This document shows, in pieces, positions 8,476 through 16,628 of a stretch of DNA of 64,000 nt. Numbering within the stretch: position 1 is the first letter of the stretch; each line of letters starts with the position of its first letter. The notes beneath the pieces were generated by a model. The model saw only the letters and a list, made by a program, of their open reading frames with translations, was not told where the DNA came from and did no database searches. Source of the stretch: Stackebrandtia nassauensis DSM 44728 (GTDB lineage: Bacteria; Actinomycetota; Actinomycetes; Mycobacteriales; Micromonosporaceae); assembly GCF_000024545.1 (NCBI RefSeq), contig NC_013947.1:2728001-2792000 (forward strand), written 5' to 3'. The position numbers and the translations under genes are program-made.

Positions 8476-8504
8476 AGGCTAAGCCACCGCGGCCACCCTG
8501 GCAA
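8476..8504 (-). promoter_or_regulatory. Promoter of the erm leader region
   Basis: On the minus strand TTGCCA and TAGCCT are separated by 17 bases, close to the sigma-70-type (HrdB/SigA) consensus. The -10 box ends 7 bases before the ATG of the 40-codon leader ORF, so the transcript would be nearly leaderless. Confidence 0.5.
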
Positions 8505-8584
8505 CCGAGATAGAAGCCTGTGAATTTTGACACCACAGTGGCCGGGCGACCGCACCCCGTGGCAGACTGAGCGGTGACCAGCAT

Positions 8585-8713
8585 GCGCGCTGGCGGGGTC
8601 GGTGAAATTCCGAGCCGGCGGTGAGAGCCCGCGACCCGTCCACAGCCGGTGGACGGTTGACTTCGGTGAAATTCCGAGGCCGACGGTTAAAGTCCGGATG
8701 GTAGTTAGCGCGC
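8585..8713 (+). promoter_or_regulatory. FMN riboswitch (RFN element)
   Basis: The conserved RFN core is plain: GGGGTCGGTGAAATTCCGAG, CCGGCGGTGAGAGCCCGCGA, then TCGGTGAAATTCCGAGGCCG and ACGGTTAAAGTCCGGATG. The closing P1 helix pairs 8585-8591 with 8707-8713 over 7 bp. It sits directly upstream of ribE-ribBA-ribH, whose products make riboflavin, so FMN feedback on this operon is expected. Confidence 0.96.
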
Positions 8714-8758
8714 GAGTGTACGCCTGGGAACCGACGTTCCCCTGTGTACGCGACTCGC
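8712..8758 (+). promoter_or_regulatory. Expression platform of the FMN riboswitch
   Basis: GCGAGT (8712-8717) can pair with ACTCGC (8753-8758), enclosing the stem GGGAAC-CGAC-GTTCCC (8726-8741). The outer strand overlaps the last two bases of P1, so ligand-bound P1 and this extended hairpin could compete. No U-run follows, so whether control is at termination or translation is unclear. Confidence 0.5.
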
Positions 8759-8810
8759 TGTTTCCCCGCCTGCCGTGTGACCATTACCGCAGGTAAAGGA
8801 AGCACGAGGA

Positions 8811-9392
8811 ATGTTCACAGGAATAGTCGAAGAGCTCGGCGAGATCGTCGCCACGGCCCCCGCGAGCCTGTCGATACGCGGAAAGCTCATCACCTCCGAC
8901 GCCCACCACGGCGACTCGATCGCCGTCAACGGCGTCTGCCTCACCGTCACCGCCGTCACCGACGACGTCTTCACCGTCGACGTCATGGGCGAGACCTACA
9001 AACGCACCGCCTTGGACACGCTGAAACCCGGCGACCAGGTCAACCTGGAACGCGCCGCCACCCTGTCGACCCGCATGGGCGGGCATCTCGTCCAGGGCCA
9101 CGTCGACGCTGTCGGCGAGATCCTGCGCCGCGAACCCGAAGCCGAATGGGAGACCGTCACCTTCCGGGTCCCCGAGGCGCTCACCAAGTACATCGTCGAA
9201 AAGGGATCGATCACGATCGACGGTGTCTCGCTGACCGTCGTCGCGGTCAAGGGCGAGGAGTTCAGCGTCGGCCTCATCCCCACCACCATGCAACTGACCA
9301 CGTTGGGCCGCAAGCGACCCGGCGACCCGGTCCACATTGAAACCGACATCATCGCCAAGCACGTGGAAAAGCTGTTGGAGGCCAAGTCATGA
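8811..9392 (+). CDS. ribE: Riboflavin synthase, alpha subunit
   Basis: This 193-residue enzyme dismutates two 6,7-dimethyl-8-ribityllumazine molecules to riboflavin, the last step of the pathway. It shows the internal duplication typical of the family: [10 protein letters not shown] with ...[12 protein letters not shown] in the first barrel and GHVDAVGEI with ...[12 protein letters not shown] in the second. The ribosome-binding site is the AAAGGAAGCACGAGGA region. It is the first gene after the FMN riboswitch, and its stop overlaps the ribBA start by 4 bases (ATGA). Confidence 0.96.
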   Translation: MFTGIVEELGEIVATAPASLSIRGKLITSDAHHGDSIAVNGVCLTVTAVTDDVFTVDVMGETYKRTALDTLKPGDQVNLERAATLSTRMGGHLVQGHVDAVGEILRREPEAEWETVTFRVPEALTKYIVEKGSITIDGVSLTVVAVKGEEFSVGLIPTTMQLTTLGRKRPGDPVHIETDIIAKHVEKLLEAKS

Positions 9393-10606
9393 GCATGCTG
9401 GATTCCGTCCCCGACGCTATCGCCGACATCGCCGCCGGACGCCCCGTCGTGGTCGTCGACGACGAGGACCGCGAGAACGAAGGCGACCTCATCTTCGCCG
9501 CCGAGAAGGCCACCCCGGAACTGCTGGCCTTCATGGTCCGCTACACCTCCGGCTACATCTGCGCCCCACTCACCGAAGCCGACGCCGACCGGCTCGAACT
9601 GCCGCCCGCCCACACCGTCAACCAGGACCCGCGCGGCACCGCGTACACGGTCACGGTCGACGCGGGCAGCGGCATCACCACCGGAATCTCCGCGGCCGAC
9701 CGGGCCCGCACCATCCGGCTGCTGGCCGACCCGGAAACCAAACCCACCGACCTGCGCCGCCCGGGCCACATGGTCCCGTTGCGCGCCAAGGACGGCGGCG
9801 TCTTGCGCCGTCCGGGCCACACCGAGGCCGCCATCGACCTGGCCGTCCTGGCGGGCCTGCGCCCCGCGGGCGTCCTGTGCGAGATGGTCAACGACGACGG
9901 CACCATGAAGCGCCTGCCCGACCTGCGCGCGTTCGCCGACGAACACGACCTGCGCGTCATCAGCATCGCCGACCTCGTCGCGCACCGCCGCCGCACCGAG
10001 AAGCAGATCACCCGGGTCGCCGAAACCCGCCTGCCCACCGAACACGGCCAGTTCACCGCCGTGGGCTACCGCGCCGACCTCGACGGCTCCGAACACGTCG
10101 CCCTGGTGTGCGGCGACATCGGCGACGGCACCGACGTCCTGGTGCGAGTCCACTCCGAATGCCTCACCGGCGACGCCTTCGGCTCACTGCGCTGCGACTG
10201 CGGCCCGCAACTCCACTCCGCCATGCGCGCGGTCGCGACCGAAGGTCGGGGCATCGTCCTCTACATGCGCGGCCACGAAGGCCGGGGCATCGGCCTGCTC
10301 CACAAACTGCGGGCCTACGAACTCCAGGACCAGGGCCGCGACACGGTGGACGCGAATCTGGACCTGGGTCTGCCCGCCGACTCCCGTGACTACGGCACCG
10401 GAGCCGAGATCCTGGCCGACCTCGGTGTCAAGTCGATGCGCCTGCTGACCAACAACCCCGCCAAACGCGCGGGGATCGAAGGCTTCGGCCTCTCGGTCAC
10501 CGGTAGGGTTCCGCTGGCCGGAGCCGTGCGCCCGGAAAACCTTGCCTACCTGCGCACCAAGCGCGACAGGATGGGCCACCTTCTCGACGACCTGGAGAGT
10601 GTGTGA
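9389..10606 (+). CDS. ribBA: Bifunctional DHBP synthase / GTP cyclohydrolase II
   Basis: The 405-residue fusion has an N-terminal 3,4-dihydroxy-2-butanone 4-phosphate synthase domain (about 1-200, with [15 protein letters not shown]) and a C-terminal GTP cyclohydrolase II domain (about 205-405). The zinc site is seen as [18 protein letters not shown]. Together the domains start both branches of riboflavin synthesis, from ribulose 5-phosphate and from GTP. The stop TGA overlaps the ribH ATG. Both domains keep their key motifs, so both are expected to be active. Confidence 0.96.
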   Translation: MSMLDSVPDAIADIAAGRPVVVVDDEDRENEGDLIFAAEKATPELLAFMVRYTSGYICAPLTEADADRLELPPAHTVNQDPRGTAYTVTVDAGSGITTGISAADRARTIRLLADPETKPTDLRRPGHMVPLRAKDGGVLRRPGHTEAAIDLAVLAGLRPAGVLCEMVNDDGTMKRLPDLRAFADEHDLRVISIADLVAHRRRTEKQITRVAETRLPTEHGQFTAVGYRADLDGSEHVALVCGDIGDGTDVLVRVHSECLTGDAFGSLRCDCGPQLHSAMRAVATEGRGIVLYMRGHEGRGIGLLHKLRAYELQDQGRDTVDANLDLGLPADSRDYGTGAEILADLGVKSMRLLTNNPAKRAGIEGFGLSVTGRVPLAGAVRPENLAYLRTKRDRMGHLLDDLESV

Positions 10607-11073
10607 TGGCTGGACACGGATCGCCTGACCTTGAGACCGTCGACGCCGCTGGCCTGCGCCTCGGTATCGTCGCGACCCGCTGGCACGGCGAGCTCGTCGG
10701 ACAGATGACGGAGCGCGCTCAGGCTGCGGCCAAGGCGTGCGGGGTCTCGGACGTGACGGTTGTGCATGTCGCGGGATCGGTGGAGCTTCCCGTTGTGGCC
10801 CAAGCGCTCGCGCGCAACTATGACGCTGTGGTCGCGCTCGGCGTGGTGGTGCGTGGCGATACCGCGCACTTTGACTACGTGTGCAAGTCCGTCACGGAGG
10901 GGCTCACTCGAGTGGCGCTGGACGCGTCTACTCCCGTGGCTCACGGTGTGCTGACGGTGGACAACGACGCTCAGGCCATCGATCGGGCCGGGTATCCGGA
11001 TTCGTCCGAGGACAAGGGGTGGAGCGCTACCGTCGCGGCTTTGGACGCGGCGTTGGCGATTCGGGCTTTGTGA
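10606..11073 (+). CDS. ribH: 6,7-dimethyl-8-ribityllumazine synthase
   Basis: The 155-residue protein condenses the products of the two ribBA branches into the lumazine precursor; family members assemble as pentamers or 60-mer shells. The substrate loops are visible as ATRWHGELV and GVVVRGDTAHFDYV, which contains the catalytic histidine. The ATG at 10606 overlaps the ribBA stop (TGATG); a GTG one codon earlier is possible. A strong hairpin at 11096-11132 probably ends the operon. The standalone ribD-type deaminase/reductase is not in this operon. Confidence 0.95.
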   Translation: MAGHGSPDLETVDAAGLRLGIVATRWHGELVGQMTERAQAAAKACGVSDVTVVHVAGSVELPVVAQALARNYDAVVALGVVVRGDTAHFDYVCKSVTEGLTRVALDASTPVAHGVLTVDNDAQAIDRAGYPDSSEDKGWSATVAALDAALAIRAL

Positions 11074-11095
11074 TGGGCTGATATCCGCTAGCTGT

Positions 11096-11132
11096 GTTCG
11101 GGGCGTTCCGGCTTGGCCGGGGCGCCCCGAAC
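11096..11132 (+). terminator. Terminator of the rib operon
   Basis: A perfect 10-bp stem (GTTCGGGGCG with CGCCCCGAAC) encloses a GC-rich loop 22 bases past the ribH stop. The U-tail is weak (GTTAC), as is usual for actinobacterial terminators. Confidence 0.6.
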
Positions 11133-11240
11133 GTTACTTCAGCGATGGCCGACCCATCCCACCGTAACCAGCATCGACAGACGTCACTTCCGCCAAACCG
11201 CCTGGCATCCCATCCAGTGGTCTTGACAGAATGTCGCCTC

Positions 11241-11504
11241 GTGAAGTCTTTTGAGCAGCTGTTCGCCGAGCTGTCCGCCAAAGCGGAGGCTCGGCCCGCG
11301 GGTTCGGGAACCGTCGCAGCGCTGGACGCCGGGGTCCATACGATCGGCAAGAAGGTGGTCGAGGAGGCCGCCGAGGTGTGGATGGCCGCCGAGCATGAGG
11401 GCCGCGAGCGCACCGCCGAGGAGATCTCGCAGCTGCTGTACCACCTGCAGGTGCTGATGCTCGCCACCGGACTGTCCCTTGACGACATTTACAAGCACCT
11501 GTGA
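11241..11504 (+). CDS. hisE: Phosphoribosyl-ATP pyrophosphatase
   Basis: This 87-residue protein hydrolyses phosphoribosyl-ATP to phosphoribosyl-AMP, the second step of histidine synthesis. The MazG-like motifs [14 protein letters not shown] and [14 protein letters not shown] are conserved. The GTG at 11241 gives the usual family length and begins VKSFEQLF; the frame is open further upstream but that part has no family resemblance. hisG follows 9 bases after the stop, the usual actinobacterial arrangement. Confidence 0.94.
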   Translation: MKSFEQLFAELSAKAEARPAGSGTVAALDAGVHTIGKKVVEEAAEVWMAAEHEGRERTAEEISQLLYHLQVLMLATGLSLDDIYKHL

Positions 11505-11513
11505 GGACGACTG

Positions 11514-12359
11514 ATGCTGCGTATCGCTGTACCCAACAAGGGTTCTCTTTCCGAGGCCGCCACCCAGATGCTGGTGGAGGCCGGTTACCGGCAGCGTCGG
11601 GCCGCGCGCGACCTGACCGCCACCGACACCGCCAACGACGTTCAGTTCTTCTACCTGCGGCCCCGCGACATCGCCACCTACGTCGCCTCCGGCGACCTCG
11701 ACCTGGGCATCACCGGACGCGACCTGCTGGTCGATTCCGCCGCCGAGGCCGAGGAGACGATGGCCCTGGGCTTCGGCGGCTCGACCTTCCGGTACGCGTG
11801 CCGTCCCGGTACCGCGTCCACCGTCACCGACCTGGAGGGCAAGCGGATCGCGACGTCGTTCACCGGCGTCGTGCGCGCCAACCTGGCCGCCAACGGGGTC
11901 AGCGCCACCGTCGTGCACTTGGACGGCGCGGTGGAGAACGCCGTCGGGCTCGGGGTCGCCGACGCGGTGGCCGACGTGGTGTCCACCGGCGCCACCCTGC
12001 GGCAGGCGGGCCTGGAGATCTTCGGGGAACCGTTGATGGAGTCCGAGGCCATCCTGATCCGTCGCCGTGGCGGCAGCTCGAACGGGGCCCAGGACCAGCT
12101 GCTGCGGCGCCTGCACGGCGTCATGGTGGCCCGCAGTTACGTGATGCTCGCCTACGATGTGCTCGCCGAGGATCTGGAGCGGGCTTGCGCGTTGACGCCG
12201 GGGATCGAGTCGCCGACGATCTCGCCGTTGCACCGTGAGGGGTGGGTGGCGGTGCAGTCGATGACCGAGCGCGCCGAGGTGCACCGGATCATGGATGACC
12301 TGTATGAGTTGGGGGCCAGGGGAATCCTGGTGACCGACATTCACGCGTGCCGGATATGA
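11514..12359 (+). CDS. hisG: ATP phosphoribosyltransferase, long form
   Basis: The 281-residue protein catalyses the committed step of histidine synthesis, joining ATP and PRPP. It begins LRIAVPNKGSLSE and has the phosphate-binding region DVVSTGATLRQAGLE. Its length includes the C-terminal ACT-like domain of the long form, which gives histidine feedback without HisZ. Its stop overlaps the ATG of the next transporter gene (ATGA). Confidence 0.95.
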   Translation: MLRIAVPNKGSLSEAATQMLVEAGYRQRRAARDLTATDTANDVQFFYLRPRDIATYVASGDLDLGITGRDLLVDSAAEAEETMALGFGGSTFRYACRPGTASTVTDLEGKRIATSFTGVVRANLAANGVSATVVHLDGAVENAVGLGVADAVADVVSTGATLRQAGLEIFGEPLMESEAILIRRRGGSSNGAQDQLLRRLHGVMVARSYVMLAYDVLAEDLERACALTPGIESPTISPLHREGWVAVQSMTERAEVHRIMDDLYELGARGILVTDIHACRI

Positions 12360-13357
12360 CGACCGTCCCGCGACCGCGTGGCGCCCCGTCTCGGCTTGTC
12401 GTGCCGGTGTGGGCGGCGTTGGCGTTGGTGGTCGCGGGGGGTGCTTGTGCCGCTGGGCAGGCGGCGATCAACGGGGAGCTGGGGCAGCGGCTCGACTCGC
12501 CGTTGACCGCCGCCGCGATCAGCAACTCGCTGGGCGGGGTGTTGTTCGTCGTGTCGCTGGCGACGGTTTCCCGGGTGCGGGAGGGCTTGCGGCGGGCTTG
12601 GCGGCAGCGGTTGCCACTGTGGATGTACACCGGGGGACTGTTCGGCGCCGTGTACGTGTTCGCCGGGTCCCTGACGGTTCCGCTCATGGGCGTCGCTTTG
12701 TTCACTGTGGCGCAAGTCTGCGGTAACACCATGGGGGCCTTGGGAACCGACGCGGTCGGTTTGGGTCCGTCGGGTCGGTTGCGGGTTACCCGGCCTCGGC
12801 TCGCCGGGGCGGCGTTGGCGATCGTGGCCATCGCGGTGGCTCAGGTCGGCCGGGACCTGGCCACCGGTTTGTGGTGGCTGGTGCCGTTCGTGGTCGTCAT
12901 CGGTGCGGGTTTGGCGTTGCAGGGCGCGTTCAACGGCCGGGTCAACGAGGTGACCGGCAATCCGTTGTCGACCGGCATGGTGAACTTCGTGGCCGGAACC
13001 AGCGTCCTGTACCTGATCGTCGGTGTCGTCGCCGTGGTCGACGGACTGCCGTTGTCGCGGTTGCCGTCGGAGCCGTGGCTGTACCTGGGTGGACCGCTGG
13101 GGTCGTTGCTGGTGGTGTTCTCGATGCTGGCCATCAAGGTGATCGGGGTGCTGCGCATGGCGCTGGGCATCCTCACCGGTCAGCTGGTGGGCGCGTTGGT
13201 CATCGACGTGGTCGCGCTGGGTGTGACGCCGTCCCCGTGGCTGGTGGCCGGGCTGGTGCTGACGGCCGCGGCGGTGGCGATCACCGGTCGCGGCAAGGCA
13301 AGGGCCGAGGCCACGCCGGACGCCGACATCAGCGCGGCCGCCGCGAAACGCGACTGA
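12356..13357 (+). CDS. YdcZ/DUF606-type DMT membrane transporter
   Basis: The 333-residue protein has about ten hydrophobic helices in two homologous halves; both halves carry a QxAxNG motif (GQAAINGELGQ near residue 33, LQGAFNGRVNEVTGNPLS near 188). This is the two-repeat form of the YdcZ family in the drug/metabolite transporter superfamily. The ATG at 12356 overlaps the hisG stop; a GTG at 12347 is also in frame. Substrate is unknown. Co-transcription with hisG is suggested by the overlap but may not mean a role in histidine metabolism. Confidence 0.8.
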   Translation: MTTVPRPRGAPSRLVVPVWAALALVVAGGACAAGQAAINGELGQRLDSPLTAAAISNSLGGVLFVVSLATVSRVREGLRRAWRQRLPLWMYTGGLFGAVYVFAGSLTVPLMGVALFTVAQVCGNTMGALGTDAVGLGPSGRLRVTRPRLAGAALAIVAIAVAQVGRDLATGLWWLVPFVVVIGAGLALQGAFNGRVNEVTGNPLSTGMVNFVAGTSVLYLIVGVVAVVDGLPLSRLPSEPWLYLGGPLGSLLVVFSMLAIKVIGVLRMALGILTGQLVGALVIDVVALGVTPSPWLVAGLVLTAAAVAITGRGKARAEATPDADISAAAAKRD

Positions 13358-13382
13358 CCGCGAGGACGCCTACTGGTTCGGG

Positions 13383-14207
13383 TCACTCCCACACTGCCGT
13401 GGCCGGGTCGACGCCGTTGGCTCGCGCGTTGGCGAACAACACCTCGCGCAGCCACACCGCCAGGCCGGGCGCGAGCTTGTCGTAGTGCTCGGCGAAACCG
13501 GGGTCCTCGACGAACATCCGACCCATGCACACCTGCATCGCGTGGGTGCAGTCGAAGTACGTCGACATCAGGGCTCGATGCCGTTCCGCCAGCGCGTTGG
13601 CCGCCGCCGTTCCCGGCTCGACGCCCGAACGCTTCGCGTCCGACAGGTCCGCCTCGAACGCCCTGGTCTCGGACGCGACCTGCTCCCACTCGGCCGTCGA
13701 CAACGCCGCCGCCCGCTCGGAGTACTGCGCCCACTGCGTCGTGTCGCCCCAGCGCTGTCGGGCTTCGTCGACCCATTCGGGCCGCCAGTCGGTTCCGAAG
13801 ATCTCCACCTGCTGTTCGGGTGTGAGTCGCATGCCCTCGCGCGCGGCGGCCAGCATTCGGTCCACCGAGCCCACCATCGAGCGGAGTCGATCGATCTGCT
13901 CGACCAGCTGGCCGCGCTGTCGACGCAGGTGCTCGGTCGCGTCGACTCCACGATCGTCCAGGATCCGGCCGATCTGGGCCAGTTCGAAGCCCAGCTCCCG
14001 GTACACCAGCACCCGGTGGATCCTGGCGATGTCCTCGTTGGAGTAGACCCGGTATCCGGCCCAGGTGCGGTCGCTGGGGCTGACCAGGCCGATCGAGTCC
14101 CAGTGGTGGAGCGTGCGGATGCTGACCCCGACCAGGTTCGCGGTTCGGCCGACGGTGAGGCCGTCGGTGTCGGCGGGCGGTCCGCCTCGGGTGTCGTCAC
14201 CGGTCAT
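13383..14207 (-). CDS. MerR-family regulator with TipAS-like ligand domain
   Basis: The 274-residue protein has an N-terminal MerR winged helix (LTVGRTANLVGVSIRTLHHW, then GYRVYSNEDIARIHRVLVYR), a coiled-coil dimer helix (about 90-125) and a C-terminal TipAS-like domain (about 140-270, with the EDPGFAEHYDKLAPGLAVWL region). TipA-type regulators bind thiopeptide and other antibiotics and activate promoters with long spacers. The ATG at 14207 fits the start of the MerR domain; further upstream the frame is open but meaningless. It lies downstream of a VOC-family gene on the same strand. Confidence 0.88.
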   Translation of the reverse strand: MTGDDTRGGPPADTDGLTVGRTANLVGVSIRTLHHWDSIGLVSPSDRTWAGYRVYSNEDIARIHRVLVYRELGFELAQIGRILDDRGVDATEHLRRQRGQLVEQIDRLRSMVGSVDRMLAAAREGMRLTPEQQVEIFGTDWRPEWVDEARQRWGDTTQWAQYSERAAALSTAEWEQVASETRAFEADLSDAKRSGVEPGTAAANALAERHRALMSTYFDCTHAMQVCMGRMFVEDPGFAEHYDKLAPGLAVWLREVLFANARANGVDPATAVWE

Positions 14208-14266
14208 CGCACCAGTGTCGCTCACCAGACCGGGCCGCACCGCCGACATCGGCCAGCCGACGCTTG

Positions 14267-14761
14267 TCACGGGTTCTCCGGGATCGGGATGCCCACGGCG
14301 CGCCAGTCGGCGGCCATCTGGCTGTTCGGGTCGATGGGTCGCGCGGCGGTCATGACGATCCGTGCGTTCTCCGGCGTGATGACGGTCAGTTCGACGGAGT
14401 TCCACGGCATCTCGCGCGGGCCGTCGGTGCAACCGGGGACCAGCTTCTCGCAGCGCTGCCGGACCTCCTCGATCTGGCTGAGCACGCACGCGAAGTTGAG
14501 GCTCTGCGCCGGTGCCTCGGCCGGGGGTTCGCCCGGAACCAGCAGCACGTCCTGAAACGCCCACCGCCGCAGGTGGGTGACCCCGCCGGGGATGCTGAAC
14601 AGGTCGATGAAGCCCAGTCCGTCGAGCCAGAAGTCCTTGGACGCCTCGAGATCAGCCGTCGGCACGATGGTGAACATCGGCATGCCGTAGATCTCGCGGT
14701 AGACGTCGGGGGCGACCGCGTCGAGGGCCGGGTTCGGGACCGGTGTCTTGAATTCGCTCAT
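14267..14761 (-). CDS. VOC (glyoxalase/bleomycin-resistance) superfamily protein
   Basis: This 164-residue cytoplasmic protein has the paired beta-alpha-beta-beta-beta layout of the vicinal-oxygen-chelate fold (MFTIVPTADLEASKDFWLDG, then SLNFACVLSQIEEVRQRCEK). Such proteins bind or modify antibiotics, or are dioxygenases or isomerases. Metal ligands are not obvious, so a binding role is possible. It is 59 bases upstream of the TipA-like regulator on the same strand and could form an antibiotic-sensing pair with it; that is inference. Confidence 0.75.
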   Translation of the reverse strand: MSEFKTPVPNPALDAVAPDVYREIYGMPMFTIVPTADLEASKDFWLDGLGFIDLFSIPGGVTHLRRWAFQDVLLVPGEPPAEAPAQSLNFACVLSQIEEVRQRCEKLVPGCTDGPREMPWNSVELTVITPENARIVMTAARPIDPNSQMAADWRAVGIPIPENP

Positions 14762-14820
14762 GCCCTGAATCGTCGGGGCTCACGTCGCGTGAGGGTCAAA
14801 CCGATGTGGAGTGACGTCGG

Positions 14821-15180
14821 TCACACGGCGAGGTTGACGGCGGTGATCACCGTGGCGGCCAGCGCGACCGCGCCGAGCCACACGGCGGGCAGAGCGGTCC
14901 TGATGTCGATGCCCGCCCACAACTGGGCCCGCAGTGCGCCGATCATGAGGGTGAACAGGCCCAGCGAGGCGACGAGGCTGACGGGTTCCCAGAAGAAGCC
15001 GACGATGAGGCCCAGGCACGCGGCGATCTCCAGGCCACCGATGATCCGGCAGGCTCTCATCGAGAAGCCGAGCGCGGTGACGTGCTCGACGACCGAGGGC
15101 GCCAGCACCAGTTTGGCGCCGCCGAGCGAGCCGAAGAAGGCGATCAGGGCGATGGAAAGGATGGTGGACGCGATCGTCAT
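14821..15180 (-). CDS. DoxX-like four-helix membrane protein
   Basis: The 119-residue protein has four hydrophobic helices and the DoxX-type features GGAKL in helix 1 and IGGLEIAACLGLIVG in helix 2. The ATG at 15180 is preceded by an AAGG ribosome-binding site; an upstream start at 15228 is less likely. It may be an accessory membrane protein of redox systems, but DoxX-like proteins are poorly characterised. A similar protein lies at 17916-18287. Confidence 0.7.
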   Translation of the reverse strand: MTIASTILSIALIAFFGSLGGAKLVLAPSVVEHVTALGFSMRACRIIGGLEIAACLGLIVGFFWEPVSLVASLGLFTLMIGALRAQLWAGIDIRTALPAVWLGAVALAATVITAVNLAV

Positions 15181-15283
15181 GGCTGGCCTTGCTTGCCGGT
15201 TGGTCACTGAAAGTTGACGGGGATCCAAGAATTATTCAGCAGTGACGAATTCACGACTCATCGCACCCGGTGTCCGTCGCGAC

Positions 15284-16120
15284 TCAGGCGCGGTCGAGGA
15301 AGTCGCGCAGCCGCCGCGTCAACGGCTCGGAGTTGCGGGCCCAGGTGAAGTGGTCGAGCCGGGCACCGGCCTCGTCGTGCCGGTAGTGGTGGGTCTCCAG
15401 TTCGGCGGCGGCCAGTTTGCCGGTCAGGTGCCGCGAGGTCACCGGGGGAGTGAGCGGGTCGCCCTGGACGGTGATCGCCAGTACCGGCAGTTTCAGCTCC
15501 GCCAGCGCCGCCTCGGTGTCGCGGCCGTCGAGGTCCGGGAATCGTCCAGTTCGGACGGTGTGGGCCCAGTCGCGGATGAGCCGCCGGGGCTGCCGTCCGG
15601 CGAAGCCGTAACCGGGCCAGTGGCCCAGGATCGCCGAGGCGGCCGACATGCCCGAAGCGATGGCGTACAACGGAATCGAGCGCCGCCCGTACAGCGCGTG
15701 GTAGGGGAGCCCGGACGCGATCAGCGCGGCGGCCCTCACGTCGATGCCGGCGCTGCCGCGCAGCGCCTGGTGCAGCAGGCCCAGCTGGCCGCCGAGACTG
15801 TGTCCCAGCAGCAGCACCGGACGGCCGTCGACGTCGGGGGCGAGCCGTTCGTAGAACGCCGAGATGTCGTTGACGAGGTCGCCGTAACCGAAGTTGACGC
15901 GCCGGGCGGGTTTGGGGGTGCTGGAGCCGGTGCCGCGCAGGTCGACGATGCTGACGTCGCAGTCGAACTCCCGCAGTTGCAACGCGAACCGTCGGTAGTA
16001 CCCGGCGGGCACGCCCATGGCGGGCAGCATGATCACCGCGCGCTCGGCGGCGCTGGGGTACCGGTGCACGCCCAGCCGGTACCGGTCACCGTCGATGTAG
16101 TGCTGCTCGTAATCGGCCAC
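15284..16120 (-). CDS. Alpha/beta-hydrolase
   Basis: The 278-residue protein has the nucleophile elbow GHSLGG (S108), acid D221 (VQGDPLTPP) and H257 (RLDHFTW), a complete hydrolase triad. An oxyanion strand is seen at MLPAMGVPAGYYRRF. It resembles YheT/serine aminopeptidase-like hydrolases. No signal peptide is present, so it is cytoplasmic. Substrate is unknown. It is followed on the opposite strand by the csaA-like gene, with their starts about 100 bases apart. Confidence 0.82.
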   Translation of the reverse strand: MADYEQHYIDGDRYRLGVHRYPSAAERAVIMLPAMGVPAGYYRRFALQLREFDCDVSIVDLRGTGSSTPKPARRVNFGYGDLVNDISAFYERLAPDVDGRPVLLLGHSLGGQLGLLHQALRGSAGIDVRAAALIASGLPYHALYGRRSIPLYAIASGMSAASAILGHWPGYGFAGRQPRRLIRDWAHTVRTGRFPDLDGRDTEAALAELKLPVLAITVQGDPLTPPVTSRHLTGKLAAAELETHHYRHDEAGARLDHFTWARNSEPLTRRLRDFLDRA

Positions 16121-16184
16121 GCCGCCATGTTACCCGCGAGTAATGACTTGTGGTCCGGCCGACGTCCCGTCCGTCGAAAACCGG

Positions 16185-16215
16185 TTGCCGCTCGCGGGGC
16201 GATCGCTCCTAGACT
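16185..16215 (+). promoter_or_regulatory. Promoter of the csaA-like gene
   Basis: TTGCCG and TAGACT are spaced 19 bases apart, and the -10 box ends 8 bases before the ATG at 16224. The transcript would be leaderless or nearly so. Confidence 0.4.
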
Positions 16216-16223
16216 CGGTCCCC

Positions 16224-16574
16224 ATGAACGAACCGGTCGCGCCGCAGGTCACCATCGACGATTTCACCGCCCTGGACATCCGGGTGGGCACCGTGACCCG
16301 GGCCGAGCCGTTCCCCAAGGCCCGCAGACCCGCCTTTCGGCTGTGGATCGACTTCGGCGAACTCGGCACCCGCAAGTCCAGCGCCCAGATCACCGCGCTG
16401 TACCGCGTCGAGGAACTCGTGGGACGGCAGGTCCTGGCGGTGGTGAACTTCCCGCCCCGGCAGGTGGCCGACTTCATGTCCGAGGTCCTGGTGCTGGGAC
16501 TGACCAACGCCGACGGCGAAGTCGTTCTGGTGCAACCCGACCGCGACGTCAAACCCGGCCTGCGACTGTCCTGA
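16224..16574 (+). CDS. csaA: CsaA-like tRNA-binding domain protein
   Basis: This 116-residue protein is a single OB-fold tRNA-binding domain. It has the family start FTALDIRVGTVTRAEPFPKA, then KSSAQIT and VVNFPPRQVADFMSEVLVLG, matching CsaA, a small dimeric chaperone-like protein linked to export in Bacillus. The ATG at 16224 gives the usual family length; the upstream open frame is not family-like and would cross the promoter. Role in actinomycetes is not established. Confidence 0.85.
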   Translation: MNEPVAPQVTIDDFTALDIRVGTVTRAEPFPKARRPAFRLWIDFGELGTRKSSAQITALYRVEELVGRQVLAVVNFPPRQVADFMSEVLVLGLTNADGEVVLVQPDRDVKPGLRLS

Positions 16575-16628
16575 GGGCGGCACAGATCACAGGGGCGCCG
16601 CACCCGAATTCGCATAGGGTGAGCCCTC

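Noticed and set aside
8173-8584. A tRNA or other structured RNA gene in the erm-rib gap
   Set aside because: No cloverleaf or known RNA motif could be drawn outside the riboswitch and the two hairpins described.
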